This document shows positions 1 through 25,009 of a stretch of DNA of 64,000 nt, piece after piece. A program made the position numbers and the translations under genes. The stretch lies in assembly GCF_963675165.1 (NCBI RefSeq), contig NC_087387.1, forward strand, positions 1,061,001-1,125,000, given 5' to 3'. This stretch comes from Halichondria panicea (lineage: Eukaryota; Porifera; Demospongiae; Suberitida; Halichondriidae). Under the pieces are notes generated by a model, which made no database searches, was not told where the DNA came from, and saw only the letters and a list, made by a program, of their open reading frames with translations. How positions within the stretch are numbered: position 1 is the first letter of the stretch; the number at the start of each line of letters is the position of its first letter.

Positions 1-652
1 TCTTGAGTGGGGAGAGGTGCTCCGTCAGCTTTTTGCGAGTTGTGGGGGCGGCTTTCTTTACAAATTCGTAATTGTGTCCAGCGTGTTCAATAACGATACA
101 GTCTCGACAGATGAGCTTGTTGCAATCAAAACAGAAAATCTTTTTTGGCTCCTCATGATCCTCGCATTTTGGGGGTGGTGGGTTTTCGAATGTTAGTTCT
201 TTCACTCCGCCCTGTTTGAGCTCTTCCAGAGTGGAGACGATATGTGTAGCAAACATTTTCATACGTTGATGAGATTCTACACATTTTTCACACATAAACT
301 GGACACACTGTCGGCAGAATGCAGTGGCCTTTCCCCCAGGGCACATTTCACAGGTTGTCTCCAACTTGCCGTGGGCTTTCTCCATCCTCGAGTGGAGTGC
401 TTTCATCCGGTTGATGAAGAACGCAGTGGTCAGTCTGTCTGGGTTGTTGTCTGGCAATAGAGTGGGCTCACGACAGTCGGGGCAGGGGAACGGCTGGTTG
501 GGTGGGTAGCGACTGGAGAGTGTGAGGATGCATTGCTTGCAGTAGTAGTGACAACAAGGGAGCAGCTTTGGCTCCTGGTAGCGGTCATGACAGATGCCAC
601 AGGTCACTTCTTGCTCGAGATCAGCAACAACTGGATCAGGTCCTTCGGCCAT
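1..652 (-). CDS. TRIM-NHL protein T1, N-terminal part (cut by window edge)
   Basis: The first 217 residues of a TRIM-NHL family protein, a probable RING-type E3 ubiquitin ligase. The start codon is at 650-652 and reading runs off the left edge. Visible parts are a C3HC4 RING (about residues 18-60, with CGIC, CCHYYC and CPDC), B-box 1 (about 101-137), B-box 2 (about 163-193, CEDH to HAGH) and the first helix of the coiled coil. Over these 652 bases I see only two differences from T2 (7657-9828), so the two were copied or converted very recently. Unlike T2, its leader region carries a MITE at 866-1091. The filamin and NHL parts lie outside the window, so it is unknown whether the gene is intact. 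Confidence is high on family and low on exact substrate. Confidence 0.9.
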   Translation of the reverse strand, partial: MAEGPDPVVADLEQEVTCGICHDRYQEPKLLPCCHYYCKQCILTLSSRYPPNQPFPCPDCREPTLLPDNNPDRLTTAFFINRMKALHSRMEKAHGKLETTCEMCPGGKATAFCRQCVQFMCEKCVESHQRMKMFATHIVSTLEELKQGGVKELTFENPPPPKCEDHEEPKKIFCFDCNKLICRDCIVIEHAGHNYEFVKKAAPTTRKKLTEHLSPLK

Positions 653-865
653 TATTAGTTAAGATCTGGGGAATGCATTTGTACAACATTTATAAAAGCA
701 TGAAGCTATTCTAATATAAAAATTAAATAGCAACTTCCCTAGAAATTGAGTATACAAGAATTGTTGAATCTGTGAATAATATTTTGCACTAAGTGATCAA
801 TTAGGTCAAGCTAAGCTAGACCTCTGCAGCTAGTTGAAAAAACTTACCTATGAACTTCCTAGATA

Positions 866-1091
866 CCGTATAGCGCGAAATTTTCGAGGGGCTTAATTTT
901 CGTGGATTTCGTGGGTTAGCAATCCTACACGAAAATTAAGTCCACGAAAATCGTTCTTTACCTGCTATAACGTGCAAGATTTAAAGGCGTGGCTTCCGGT
1001 AAGCAGTCATTCCGCGAACATTGTGCAACGAAATGGCTTTTAGAGGCCAATCCACGAAATATAAGTGCCTCGAAAATTTCGCGCTATACGG
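866..1091. mobile_element. 226-bp MITE with TA target duplication
   Basis: Inverted ends that match closely: CCGTATAGCGCGAAATTTTC on the left and its complement on the right (about 40 bases of imperfect inverted repeat). TA flanks it on both sides (864-865 and 1092-1093). The equivalent place upstream of T2 (around 10048) lacks it, so it entered the T1 leader after duplication. There is no coding capacity. The TA flanks suggest a Tc1/mariner-type transposase in trans, which is inference. Confidence 0.75.
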
Positions 1092-1511
1092 TAGATCCCA
1101 ACAAGCCTTTACGCCCATAATTTATTACACAATGTCTGACCAGATACGCCCACTTTTTTGTTTCAACACTGGCCCACACTTTTTCTTTCAATATGAAAGT
1201 ACATGTACATGTATGTACAACAATTCTACACAACTTGGTAGTAACATCTATATCTCCCTGAGCACTGGGCATGAGATGCCTTGATCCCAAGCCACACTGA
1301 ATGGAGGCCTTGTAGGAGGCTAGGGATGCTTCTATTAAAAGCTGTCTTGGTATCTTTCAATTTAAAATTATAATTATCAGCGTACTAGGTACACAAATAA
1401 TATTGAGGAATGCATAATTATAAGTATGTGTTCAATACATGTACATGTATATAACTGGTAAAAATGTTTGCCAAGTTTATAAGTCGTTGAACAAACTAAT
1501 ATTCGATGTGT

Positions 1512-5824
<4,313 letters not shown>

Positions 5825-6393
5825 CTGTGTGTACGAAGTAGGTTATAATTATGAATGAGTAACACCAGGAGCGGCACTCCTGTTAACAAGTTGAATGTGC
5901 AGTAAATGGTGGAGTCTAATGAACTTACACATGCTCACTCTACTTCAACATGTGCTACACTATGTTCTAAGACCGCAGACATCTCATCACACATGTGTTT
6001 ACACATAGTACATGAATACACTGTGTATAATAATATCACTGTAGATGCATACACTAACTAAATTAAGACATAAAATGGTAGCTCAACTGATGCACACATA
6101 TTCAAAGCAACATGTAACTCTGTTGTCTCCCACACCCATGTACCTTATATACAGAGAAACCTCTGATGCATTTAAGCACACTAGTTGACAGTTGACAATG
6201 CACTGTCCCCAAATTTACTTTTCTAACTGACTAAATACAATAACTCTTCTGCCTCCCATACCCATGTATATACCTTATATACAGAGAAACCTTTTATACA
6301 TTAATTTTAAGCACACTAGTTGACAATGCACTGTCGCCAAATTTACTTTTCTACACCAACTACAATGCATGGACAATAAATTATCTACAAAGG
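5825..6393. other. Fusion junction: MCM6 intron joined to Tudor-gene intron
   Basis: No gene here. From 5825 to about 6095 the sequence matches the MCM6 intron that precedes exon 3 in copies 2 and 3. From about 6100 it instead matches the intron between exons 2 and 3 of the Tudor-type gene (compare 49965-50140). The part 6113-6235 is repeated imperfectly at 6236-6360, a local tandem duplication. The same junction occurs in unit 4 near 34,950. Confidence 0.7.
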
Positions 6394-6671
6394 CAGTGGC
6401 GTAGGAAGTGGGGTGGCTCCAGGGGCTAGAGCCACCGCTTGTTGGAGAGCAATGTTTAGCTTCAACTGTTGAGCTAGCTATTAAACTGTAAATTACGTGA
6501 TTACTTCAATGATGGGTTAGGTTGCAAAAGTCTAAAGTGCAAAGTGATAGATCTACCACAGAGATAATGATTGATCTATGAGCCTAGTCTCGAATTCAAG
6601 AATACGAAGTTGGGGAGGGCGTGGCCAGACTACTATGAGCCCCCCTTGCAAAAAATCTTCCTACGCCACTG
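6394..6671. mobile_element. 278-bp MITE, CAGTGGCGTAGG ends, 5-bp AAAGG duplication
   Basis: Terminal inverted repeats CAGTGGCGTAGGAAG / CTTCCTACGCCACTG. Both flanks read AAAGG, and the empty site is preserved in TUD-5 and TUD-6 as CTACAAAGGGACAATATT (about 50130 and 58970), so the insertion is exact. The ends resemble hAT-type elements, although those usually make 8-bp duplications. There is no coding capacity. A second copy sits at the same site in unit 4 (35241-35518). Confidence 0.8.
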
Positions 6672-6737
6672 AAAGGGAAAAATATTAATGTCTTGAATAA
6701 TAAAAATTAATGATAAGGCCAGGGTAGTTTGACTGAC

Positions 6738-7413
6738 CTCGCCTCTGCTCACAGTCACTGGTGGTCACGGCAATTGATAGCGCCTCCAGGTCATGCTCTG
6801 GGTACTCAGCCAGCTGTATCCAGACACGGTCAGGACTGTTCACCTGCAGTACTTGCAATAACATTGTTGACAATTGGTCTCCTTGTGTCAGACAATAATA
6901 GTGTATCCATTGTAGGCTCTTTTGGTGAAGATTTGTCTATAGTGGTGTTCCAACCATATATTCGGCCAAATACTGTAGAGAGTTGTCTTGTGTTGCTATG
7001 ACTTCATCACTTTGCTGTCGTGTGGTGTTTTGTGATACAATAGTTTCTATCGTAATATTTTCAGGGGGACTTGCATTTCTCTGGCTTCATCCTCTGGGGG
7101 GAGGGGCTGCTCTTGTACCTCAAATGTAGCTTGCTGTGTAATGAACGTGGCTTCTGCTGCTAATGCTTGAGACATCATCACCTGGTTGTTGAGCTTACAA
7201 ACTAGGGACTGGGCCGTGTAGAGGTCAAATGTCACATCTTCAGAGCTTGGCCGGCCATCAGTGGGCCTTGGGTACTTCATCTTGTTTATTGAGATTGTCA
7301 CTTTTAGTGAGGTTATTGAGATCTGATTGATAGTGGAGTCTCGCAAGCAGTGGCTCTGCTCTCTCTGTAGTTGTATAATGGGTCCATGCAACTGATGAAA
7401 CTTCAGATACAGA
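6738..7413 (-). pseudogene. TUD-1, 5' fragment of extended-Tudor gene, broken
   Basis: Remnant of the Tudor-type gene best seen at 47941-50956. It keeps exon 2 (6738 to about 6850; VNSPDRVWIQLAEYPEHD, the start of an extended-Tudor fold) and part of exon 1 (to about 7413). Lesions seen: a 7-base deletion near 6754 that shifts exon 2, a deletion of about 70 bases in exon 1 near 6948, a frameshift where GTCCCCCTG replaces the intact reading (about 7063), and loss of the usual start context (no MDKYL). It begins about 240 bases downstream of the T2 stop codon on the same strand and runs into MCM6 copy 1. Confidence 0.6.
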
Positions 7414-7656
7414 GCTGAGAGCTAGCTATAGAGTGTGCCTTGTCTTGTAAATTAGCTAAAATGAGATGGTAAAGATCCTCATAACACAATCACAAACGAT
7501 CTTTCCCAAATTAGGCAGCTTTTTTTGGGCGAGTAAAGATTGTCAGTAGAGCTAACTGTTTCTCAATCAAAAGTCAAGATAATTATAACACCAAGAGTTC
7601 CTCAACCAAAACACAGATTTTCCATTTACTGCCCACACACACAAAATAATAATACA

Positions 7657-9828
7657 CTAAAAGATAACAACAGATCCGGCACTGCGCACATACACAAAAC
7701 CATCACTGTCCACAGCTACTCCATAAAGATCAGTGATATGACCATTACCAAATGATGTGACAAACTGACCGTCTTTAGTGAACACTGACACACGCTTGTT
7801 AGCATCGTCAGCAACATAAACAAAACCAGTGACACACACACCGCGAGGGCCATACAAATCTCCTTGTCCATTTCCTTTCTTTCCAATCGAGCGAATAAAC
7901 CGACCATCCATAGTGAGCATTTGAACACGATGATTATAACAGTCAATGACATACATCATTTGTTCATTGTCCACTGCAACATCCTCTGGTTCGTTAAAAT
8001 GTCCATTACCAGTTCCGTATGAACCAATCTGCTTGACTGGCTCCAACTCTGTCGTCAACACTTGGACTCTGCGATTGTTCTTATCGCACACAAACACTTG
8101 ATCACCAGCGACTGCTATCCCTCGAGGGTAGTAGAGTTCCTTTGGACCATTTCCTTCTGTCCCAAACCTCTTCAGCAGATCTCCTCTTTTGTTGAACTTG
8201 TACACACAGTGTTTGTTGTTGTCACAGAAATAGATGTTGTCCTCCTTGTCTACTGCCACACCAGAGATACCGACAAACCCATGCTTTGATTTGCTGATAC
8301 TTTGAATTTGTTCTCCTTTTTTGTCAAACACCAAAACATCACCAAGAAAGTCAGTTACAATCAGTTCTTCTGATGAGTTGAATGCCATATACACAGGGAT
8401 GTTGATTCCTTTTATCTGCTTCACTGGTTTGTCCAGCTTGGTGGGGGGTATTTTTACGAACACAGAGAAGGGGCTTCCTGGTATGGGCTGGTCGTCCACT
8501 GAGATCAGGAGGTGGTGTCGACCACGTACCCTAGGGGTGTACTCAACGCTGTACACTCCACCCATCAAAGGCACTGCTTGCAATTGTTGGGTCGATTGAT
8601 CAACTAGCGATTTCAGTACTGCTTGTGGTTTGCCTTGTTTTGAACTGATATAGACATTCAGACTTGCACATTTGTCAACTTCAGCTGTTTTGATACCGTC
8701 TCCTTTCACAATCGGCTTTCCTTCACACACAATAACATTGTTCTCACACAACTTCTTGAGATCCTCACAAACAAACACTTCAATTCCAAAATCATCTTTC
8801 TCCACTGGATCAGGATTGGCTGCTTCCTTCCCTCGCTTCACCACCTCGGCATCGATTCGACTCACCACCTGCTCTTGCATCGTAATCAGTTCTTCATCAC
8901 TTGCATTCTCCAGCGTACGCTCTACAAAGTCAATCAAACTCTGAGCAGTGCCCAGGGACAGGTCCAGACCCTTCTCTTGAACTGTCAGCTTCTCCATCTT
9001 TGAATCAGCCAAAGCAGAAGATTCTCGTAAAACACGGATCTTGCATTGATCGAGAATATCGTGTAGCTCCTGAAACTTGGTATTGACTTGTCTCTCTATC
9101 AGTTCTTTCTGGGCCTGGATATTCTGTTTGGTTCCTTTCACTTGATTCACAGCGGTGCTCAGATCAGGCAGTAGGTTCTTGAGTGGGGAGAGGTGCTCCG
9201 TCAGCTTTTTGCGAGTTGTGGGGGCGGCTTTCTTTACAAATTCGTAATTGTGTCCAGCGTGTTCAATAACGATACAGTCTCGACAGATGAGCTTGTTGCA
9301 ATCAAAACAGAAAATCTTTTTTGGCTCCTCATGATCCTCGCATTTTGGGGGTGGTGGGTTTTCGAATGTTAGTTCTTTGACTCCGCCCTGTTTGAGCTCT
9401 TCCAGAGTGGAGACGATATGTGTAGCAAACATTTTCATACGTTGATGAGATTCTACACATTTTTCACACATAAACTGGACACACTGTCGGCAGAATGCAG
9501 TGGCCTTTCCCCCAGGGCACATTTCACAGGTTGTCTCCAACTTGCCGTGGGCTTTCTCCATCCTCGAGTGGAGTGCTTTCATCCGGTTGATGAAGAACGC
9601 AGTGGTCAGTCTGTCTGGGTTGTTGTCTGGCAATAGAGTGGGCTCACGACAGTCGGGGCAGGGGAACGGCTGGTTGGGTGGGTAGCGACTGGAGAGTGTG
9701 AGGATGCATTGCTTGCAGTAGTAGTGACAACAAGGGAGCAGCTTTGGCTCCTGGTAGCGGTCATGACAGATGCCACAGGTCACCTCTTGCTCGAGATCAG
9801 CAACAACTGGATCAGGTCCTTCGGCCAT
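7657..9828 (-). CDS. TRIM-NHL protein T2 (723 aa)
   Basis: Complete single-exon TRIM-NHL protein, probable RING E3 ligase. RING 18-60, B-box 1 101-137, B-box 2 163-193, coiled coil about 205-330, filamin-type Ig domain about 365-460 (ends IPGSPFSVFVK), six NHL blades 470-723. The start is the conserved ATG before AEGPDP, with a leader intron acceptor 13 bases upstream. Strand b-c loops of blades 1-5 read FLGD, NNKH, KNNR, CYNH, DANK, and the loops before strand a read NIPV, VGIS, YYPR, NEPE, YGPR. The filamin half is the short type (KPIVKGDGIKTAEVDK), shared with T5 and in part T8. RING and B-box zinc ligands are all present, so it is probably functional. Relatives are TRIM2, TRIM3 and TRIM71, but orthology is not claimed. 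Confidence 0.93.
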   Translation of the reverse strand: MAEGPDPVVADLEQEVTCGICHDRYQEPKLLPCCHYYCKQCILTLSSRYPPNQPFPCPDCREPTLLPDNNPDRLTTAFFINRMKALHSRMEKAHGKLETTCEMCPGGKATAFCRQCVQFMCEKCVESHQRMKMFATHIVSTLEELKQGGVKELTFENPPPPKCEDHEEPKKIFCFDCNKLICRDCIVIEHAGHNYEFVKKAAPTTRKKLTEHLSPLKNLLPDLSTAVNQVKGTKQNIQAQKELIERQVNTKFQELHDILDQCKIRVLRESSALADSKMEKLTVQEKGLDLSLGTAQSLIDFVERTLENASDEELITMQEQVVSRIDAEVVKRGKEAANPDPVEKDDFGIEVFVCEDLKKLCENNVIVCEGKPIVKGDGIKTAEVDKCASLNVYISSKQGKPQAVLKSLVDQSTQQLQAVPLMGGVYSVEYTPRVRGRHHLLISVDDQPIPGSPFSVFVKIPPTKLDKPVKQIKGINIPVYMAFNSSEELIVTDFLGDVLVFDKKGEQIQSISKSKHGFVGISGVAVDKEDNIYFCDNNKHCVYKFNKRGDLLKRFGTEGNGPKELYYPRGIAVAGDQVFVCDKNNRRVQVLTTELEPVKQIGSYGTGNGHFNEPEDVAVDNEQMMYVIDCYNHRVQMLTMDGRFIRSIGKKGNGQGDLYGPRGVCVTGFVYVADDANKRVSVFTKDGQFVTSFGNGHITDLYGVAVDSDGFVYVRSAGSVVIF

Positions 9829-9841
9829 CGTTAGTTAAGAT

Positions 9842-10029
9842 CTGGGGAATGCATTTGTACAACATTTATAAAAGCATGAAGCTATTCTAATATAAAAATT
9901 AAATAGCAACTTCCCAAGAAATTGAGTAGATCTATACAAGAATTGTTGAATCTGTGAATAATATTTTGCACTAAGTGATCAATTAGGTCAAGCTAAGCTA
10001 GACCTCTGCAGCTAGTTGAAAAAACTTAC
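9842..10029 (-). other. Conserved 5'-leader intron of the TRIM-NHL genes (T2 example)
   Basis: Just upstream of each TRIM start there is a good splice acceptor (CATTCCCCAG, 13 bases before the ATG in T2) and, 170-200 bases further up, a good donor (TAG|GTAAGTT). Equivalent introns can be placed at 666-847 (T1), 18622-18821 (T3), 29698-29894 (T4), 43506-43681 (T6), 53308-53509 (T8) and 62177-62360 (T9). T5 and T7 have more diverged versions. I infer that the single-exon coding region is spliced to a non-coding first exon, so the promoter lies further upstream. A TATA-like TTTATAAAAG inside this intron (9865-9874 in T2) is an alternative explanation as a core promoter. No transcript evidence is available. 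Confidence 0.5.
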
Positions 10030-10463
10030 CTACGAACTTCCTAGATATATCCCAACAAGCCTTTACCCCCATAATTTATTACACAATGTCTGACCAGATA
10101 CGCCCACTTTTTTGTTTCAACACTGGCCCACACTTTTTCTTTCAATATGAAAGTACATGTACATGTATGTACAACAATTCTACACAACTTGGTAGCAACA
10201 TCTATATCTCCCTGAGCATTGGGCATGAGATGCCTTGATCCCAGGCCACACTGAATGGAGGCCTTGTAGGAGGCTAGGGATGCTTCTATTAAATAGCTGT
10301 CTTGGTATCTTTCAATTTAAAATTATAATTGTCAGCGTACTAGGTACACAAATATTGAGGAATGCATAATTATAAGTATGTGTTCAATACATGTACATGT
10401 ATATAACTGGTAAAAATGTTTGCCAAGTTTATAAGTCGTTGAACAAACTAATGTTCGATGTGT

Positions 10464-15705
<5,242 letters not shown>

Positions 15706-15734
15706 CTGTGGGTGAATAAGTTGACACATTATCA

Positions 15735-16225
15735 CTCAAAAAATACTTCGGCCAAATACTGCAGAGTTGTCTTGCGTTGCTATGACTTCATCACTTTGCT
15801 GCCATGTGGTGTCTTGTGATACAACGGTTTCTATCGTAATATTTTCAGGGATGTCTTGCATTTCTCTGGCTTCATCATCTGGGGGGGCCGGGGAGGGGCT
15901 GCTCTTGTACCTCAAATGTAGCTTGCTGTGTAATGAACGTGGCTTCTGCTGCTAATGCTTGAAACATCATCACCTGTTTGTTGAGCTCACAAACTAGGGA
16001 CTGGGCCGTGTAGAGGTCAAATTGTCCATCTTCAGAGCTTGGTTGGTCATCAGTGGGTACCGGTACTTCATCTTGTTCATTGAGATTGTCACTTTTAGTG
16101 AGGTTATTGAGATCTGATTGATAGTGGAGTCTCGCAAGCAGTGGCTCTGCTCTCTCTGTAGTTGTATAATGGGTCCATGCAACTGATGCAGCTTCAGATA
16201 CAGAGTGTGCTAGGTACTTGTCCAT
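15735..16225 (-). pseudogene. TUD-2, exon-1 fragment of extended-Tudor gene
   Basis: N-terminal exon of the Tudor-type gene: start at 16225 (MDKYLAHSVSEAASVAWTHY), then an acidic helical stretch. An extra C in a C-run near 15885, compared with TUD-3, shifts the frame after about 112 residues (the open frame ends at 15875). Homology stops near 15740, where the sequence joins MCM6 copy 2 just upstream of its exon 1. The start lies 175 bases downstream of the T3 stop on the same strand. The Tudor fold itself is absent from this fragment. Confidence 0.6.
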
Positions 16226-16400
16226 TTTCACTTGTAATAAGATGGTAAAGATCCTCATAACACAATCACAAACGATCTTTCCCAAAATAGGCAGCAGGCA
16301 GGTAAAGATCATCAGTAGAACTAACTGCTTCTCAATCAAAAGTAAATTATTACATACACATAAAACACAGATTGCTACTGCCCACACACACAAATAATAA

Positions 16401-18608
16401 CTAAAATATAACAACAGATCCATAACTGCACACATAAACAAAACCATCACTGTCCACAGCTACTCCAGCAACTCTATAAAGATTAGTGATATGAGCATTA
16501 CCAAATGATGTGACAAACTGACCGTCTTTAGTGAACACTGACACACGCTTGTTACCATCCTCAAAAACATAAACAAAACCAGTGACACACACACCACAAG
16601 GGGAAGACAGTTCTCCTTGTCCATTTCCTTTCTTTCCAATCGAGCGAATAAACCGACCATCCATAGTGAGCACTTGAACACGATGATTATAACAGTCAGT
16701 GACATACATCATTTGTTCATTGTCCACTGCAACATCCTCTGGTCCGTTAAAATGCTCATTACCAGTTCCGTATGAACCAATCTGCTTGACTGGCTCCAGC
16801 TCTGTCGTCAACACTTGGACTCTGTGATTACTCTGATCGCACACAAACACTTGATCACCAGCGACTGCTATCCCTCGAGGGGAGTTGAGTTCCTTTGGAC
16901 CACTTCCAATCGTCCCAAACCTCTTCAGCAGATCTCCTCTTTTGTTGAACTTGTACACACAGTGTTTGCTCCAGTCAGAGACATAGATGTTGTCCTCCTT
17001 GTCTACTGCCACGCCAGAGATACCGCCAAACCCGTGCTTTGATTTGCTGATGCTTCGAATTTGTTTTCCTTTCTTGTCAAACACCAAAACATCACCCTCA
17101 AAGTCAGTTACAATCAGTTCTTCTGACGAATTGAATGCCATATACTCAGGGATGTTGATTCCTCTCATCACCCTCACAGGTTTGTCCAGCTTGGTGGGGG
17201 GTATTTTGACGAACACAGAGAAGGGGCTTCCTGGGATGGGCTGGTCGTCTTCTGAGATCAGGAGGTGGTGTCGACCACGTACCCTAGGGGTGTACTCAAC
17301 ACTGTACACTCCACCCCTCACAGGCACTGCTTGTAGCTGTTGAGATGATTCTTCAACTAGCGATTTTAGAGCCACTTGTATTGTAGGATGCTTTAATTGT
17401 GTATTACATTCCACAAGAATCGAAAAATTGTTAGGTTTATCGATTTCAGCAGTTCTAGCTCCATCTCCTTCCACAGTGCACTTTGCTGGATCCACTTTAC
17501 CATCATACACTCTCACATTGTTCTCACACAACTTCTTGAGATCCTCACAAACAAACACTTCGACTCCAAAATCATCTTTCTCCACTGGATCAGGATTGGC
17601 TGCTTCCTTCCCTCGCTTCAACACCTCGGCATCGATTCGACTCACCACCTGCTCTTGCATCGTAATCAGTTCTTCATCACTTGCATTCTCCAGCGTACGG
17701 TCTACAAAGTCAATCAAACTCTGAGCAGTGCCCAGAGACAGGTCCAGACCCTTCTCTTGAACTGTCAGCTTCTCCATCTTTGAATCAGCCAAAGCAAAAG
17801 ATTCTCGTAAAACACGGACCTTGCATCGATTGAGAATATCGTGTAGCTCCTGGAACTTGGCATTCACTTGTCTCTTTGTCAGTTCTTTCTGGGCCTGGAT
17901 CTTCTGTTTAGTTCCTTTCACTTGATTCACAGCGGTGCTCAGATCAGGCAGTAGGTTCTTGAGTGGGGAGAGGTGCTCCGTCAGTTTTTTGCGAGTTGCG
18001 GGGGCGGCTTTCTTTACAAATTCGTAATTGTGTCCAGCGTGTTCAATAACGATACAGTCTCGACAGATGAGCTTGTTGCAATCGAAACAGAAAATCTTTT
18101 TTGGCTCTTCGTGATCTTCACATTTTGGGGGTGGTGGGTTTTCGAATGTTAGTTCTTTGACTCCACCCTGTTTGAGCTCGTCCAGAGTGGAGACGATATG
18201 TGTAGCAAACACTTTCATACGTTGATGAGGTTCCACACATTTTTCACAGATGAAATTGACACACTGTCGGCAGAATGCAGTGGCCTTTCCCCCAGAGCAC
18301 ATTTCACAAGTGGTCTCCAACTTGCCATGGGCTTTCTCCATCCTCGAGTGGAGTGCTTTCATCCGGTTGATAAAGAACGCAGTGGTCAGTCTGTCTGGGT
18401 TGTTGTCTGGCAATAGAGTGGGCTCACGACAGTCGGGGCAGGGGAACGGCTGGTTGGGTCGGTAGCGACTGGAGAGTGTGAGGATGCATTGCTTGCAGTA
18501 GTAGTGACAACAAGGGAGCAGCTTTGGCTCCTGGTAGCGGTCATGACAGATGCCACAGGTCACTTCTTGCTCGAGATCAGCAACAACTGGATCAGGTCCT
18601 TCGGCCAT
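16401..18608 (-). CDS. TRIM-NHL protein T3 (735 aa)
   Basis: Complete single-exon TRIM-NHL protein with intact RING, B-box 1 (FICEKCVEPH), B-box 2, coiled coil, filamin domain and six NHL blades. The filamin half is the long type (YDGKVDPAKCTVEGDGARTA), closely shared with T9. Loops b-c: FEGD, WSKH, QSNH, CYNH, DGNK. Loops before strand a: NIPE, GGIS, NSPR, NGPE, SSPC. The last blade carries a three-residue insertion (LYRVAGVAV against LYGVAV) from a 9-base gain, with the frame kept. The leader intron is at 18622-18821. Probably functional. Confidence 0.93.
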   Translation of the reverse strand: MAEGPDPVVADLEQEVTCGICHDRYQEPKLLPCCHYYCKQCILTLSSRYRPNQPFPCPDCREPTLLPDNNPDRLTTAFFINRMKALHSRMEKAHGKLETTCEMCSGGKATAFCRQCVNFICEKCVEPHQRMKVFATHIVSTLDELKQGGVKELTFENPPPPKCEDHEEPKKIFCFDCNKLICRDCIVIEHAGHNYEFVKKAAPATRKKLTEHLSPLKNLLPDLSTAVNQVKGTKQKIQAQKELTKRQVNAKFQELHDILNRCKVRVLRESFALADSKMEKLTVQEKGLDLSLGTAQSLIDFVDRTLENASDEELITMQEQVVSRIDAEVLKRGKEAANPDPVEKDDFGVEVFVCEDLKKLCENNVRVYDGKVDPAKCTVEGDGARTAEIDKPNNFSILVECNTQLKHPTIQVALKSLVEESSQQLQAVPVRGGVYSVEYTPRVRGRHHLLISEDDQPIPGSPFSVFVKIPPTKLDKPVRVMRGINIPEYMAFNSSEELIVTDFEGDVLVFDKKGKQIRSISKSKHGFGGISGVAVDKEDNIYVSDWSKHCVYKFNKRGDLLKRFGTIGSGPKELNSPRGIAVAGDQVFVCDQSNHRVQVLTTELEPVKQIGSYGTGNEHFNGPEDVAVDNEQMMYVTDCYNHRVQVLTMDGRFIRSIGKKGNGQGELSSPCGVCVTGFVYVFEDGNKRVSVFTKDGQFVTSFGNAHITNLYRVAGVAVDSDGFVYVCSYGSVVIF

Positions 18609-19292
18609 CGTTAGTTAAGATCTGGGGAATGCATTTGTACAACATTTATAAAAGCATGAAACTATATTCTAATATAAAAAATTAAATAGCAACTTCGCTA
18701 GAAATTGAGTATACAAGAATGTTGAATCTGTGAATAATATTTTGCACTAAGTGATCAATTAGGTCAAGCTAAGCTAGACCTCTGCAGCTAGTTGAAAAAA
18801 CGGGTCCCTGAAAAAACTTACCTACTATTTATAAGAACTTCCTAGATCCTTTAATTTCAACAATTACACAAGCCTTTGTTTTGCATGTACCTTGTACTGG
18901 TACATGCTACTCCCATTACACAATGTTATAAATCTGACCAGATACGCCCACTTTTTTGTTTCAACACTGGCCCACACTTTCTTCAATATGAAAGTACATG
19001 TACATGTATGTACAAAATTTCTATGGTAGCAACATTGATATCTCCCTGAGCACTGGGCATGAGATGCCTTGATCCCAGGCCACACTGAAGATGGAGGCCT
19101 TGTAGGAGGCTAGGCTATTAAATAGCTGTCTTGGTATCTTTCAATTTAAAATTATAATTATCAGCGTACTAGGTACACAAATATTGAGGAATGCATAATT
19201 ATAAGTATGTGTTCAATACATGTACATGTATATAACTGGTAAAAATGTTTGCCAAGTTTATAAGTCGTTGAACAAACTAATGTTCGATGTGT

Positions 19293-24447
<5,155 letters not shown>

Positions 24448-24479
24448 CTGTGGGTGAATAAGTTGACACATTATCACTC

Positions 24480-24806
24480 AAAAAATACTTTGGCCAAATA
24501 CTGCAGAGAGTTGTCTTGCGTTGCTATGACTTCATCACTTTGCTGCCCTGTGGTGTCTTGTGATACAACGGTTTCTATCGTAATATTTTCAGGGATGTCT
24601 TGCATTTCTCTGGCTTCATCATCTGGGGGGCCGGGGAGGGGCTGCTCTTGTACCTCAAATGTAGCTTGCTGTGTAATGAACGTGGCTTCTGCTGCTAATG
24701 CTTGAAACATCATCACCTGTTTGTTGAGCTCACAAACTAGGGACTGGGCCGTGTAGAGGTCAAATTGTCCATCTTCAGAGCTTGGTTGGTCATCAGTGGG
24801 TACCGG
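24480..24806 (-). pseudogene. TUD-3, 3' part of exon-1 fragment, split by transposon
   Basis: Tudor-gene exon 1 sequence from PTDDQPSSEDGQFDLY to NSLQYLA, continuing the fragment that begins at 27310. It is open across the C-run that is frameshifted in TUD-2. It ends at the MCM6 copy 3 junction (reads LAKVFFE then stop, 24474). The Ginger element at 24807-27144 interrupts the exon after CCGG. Confidence 0.6.
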
Positions 24807-25009
24807 TGTCATAGGATAGAACCTCCGGGCGACAGTTTCTCCCCCGGAGCCTGCGGTCTTAGGACAATGCCTCCCCCCCGGTGGTTTTGTCCTAGGACAG
24901 AATCCCCGCCCCCAGGATATATCATCCGGGTACATGTACCCTGTCAAGGCTATGGTATAAGCGTATGTACGTGCGAGCATGAGAAATGTATAGACTGTTA
25001 GCAATCAGA

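Noticed and set aside
242-460. Plus-strand frames of 60-150 codons that recur opposite every TRIM gene
   Set aside because: They lie antisense to the conserved TRIM coding region and change in step with it; they show no independent conservation.
15875-16450. A hydrophobic N-terminus (membrane segment) for the Tudor gene, reading back into the T3 end
   Set aside because: The frame overlaps the TRIM stop region and the hydrophobic run comes from AT-rich 3' sequence. MDKYL at 16225 is a better start, though a signal-anchored form cannot be excluded.
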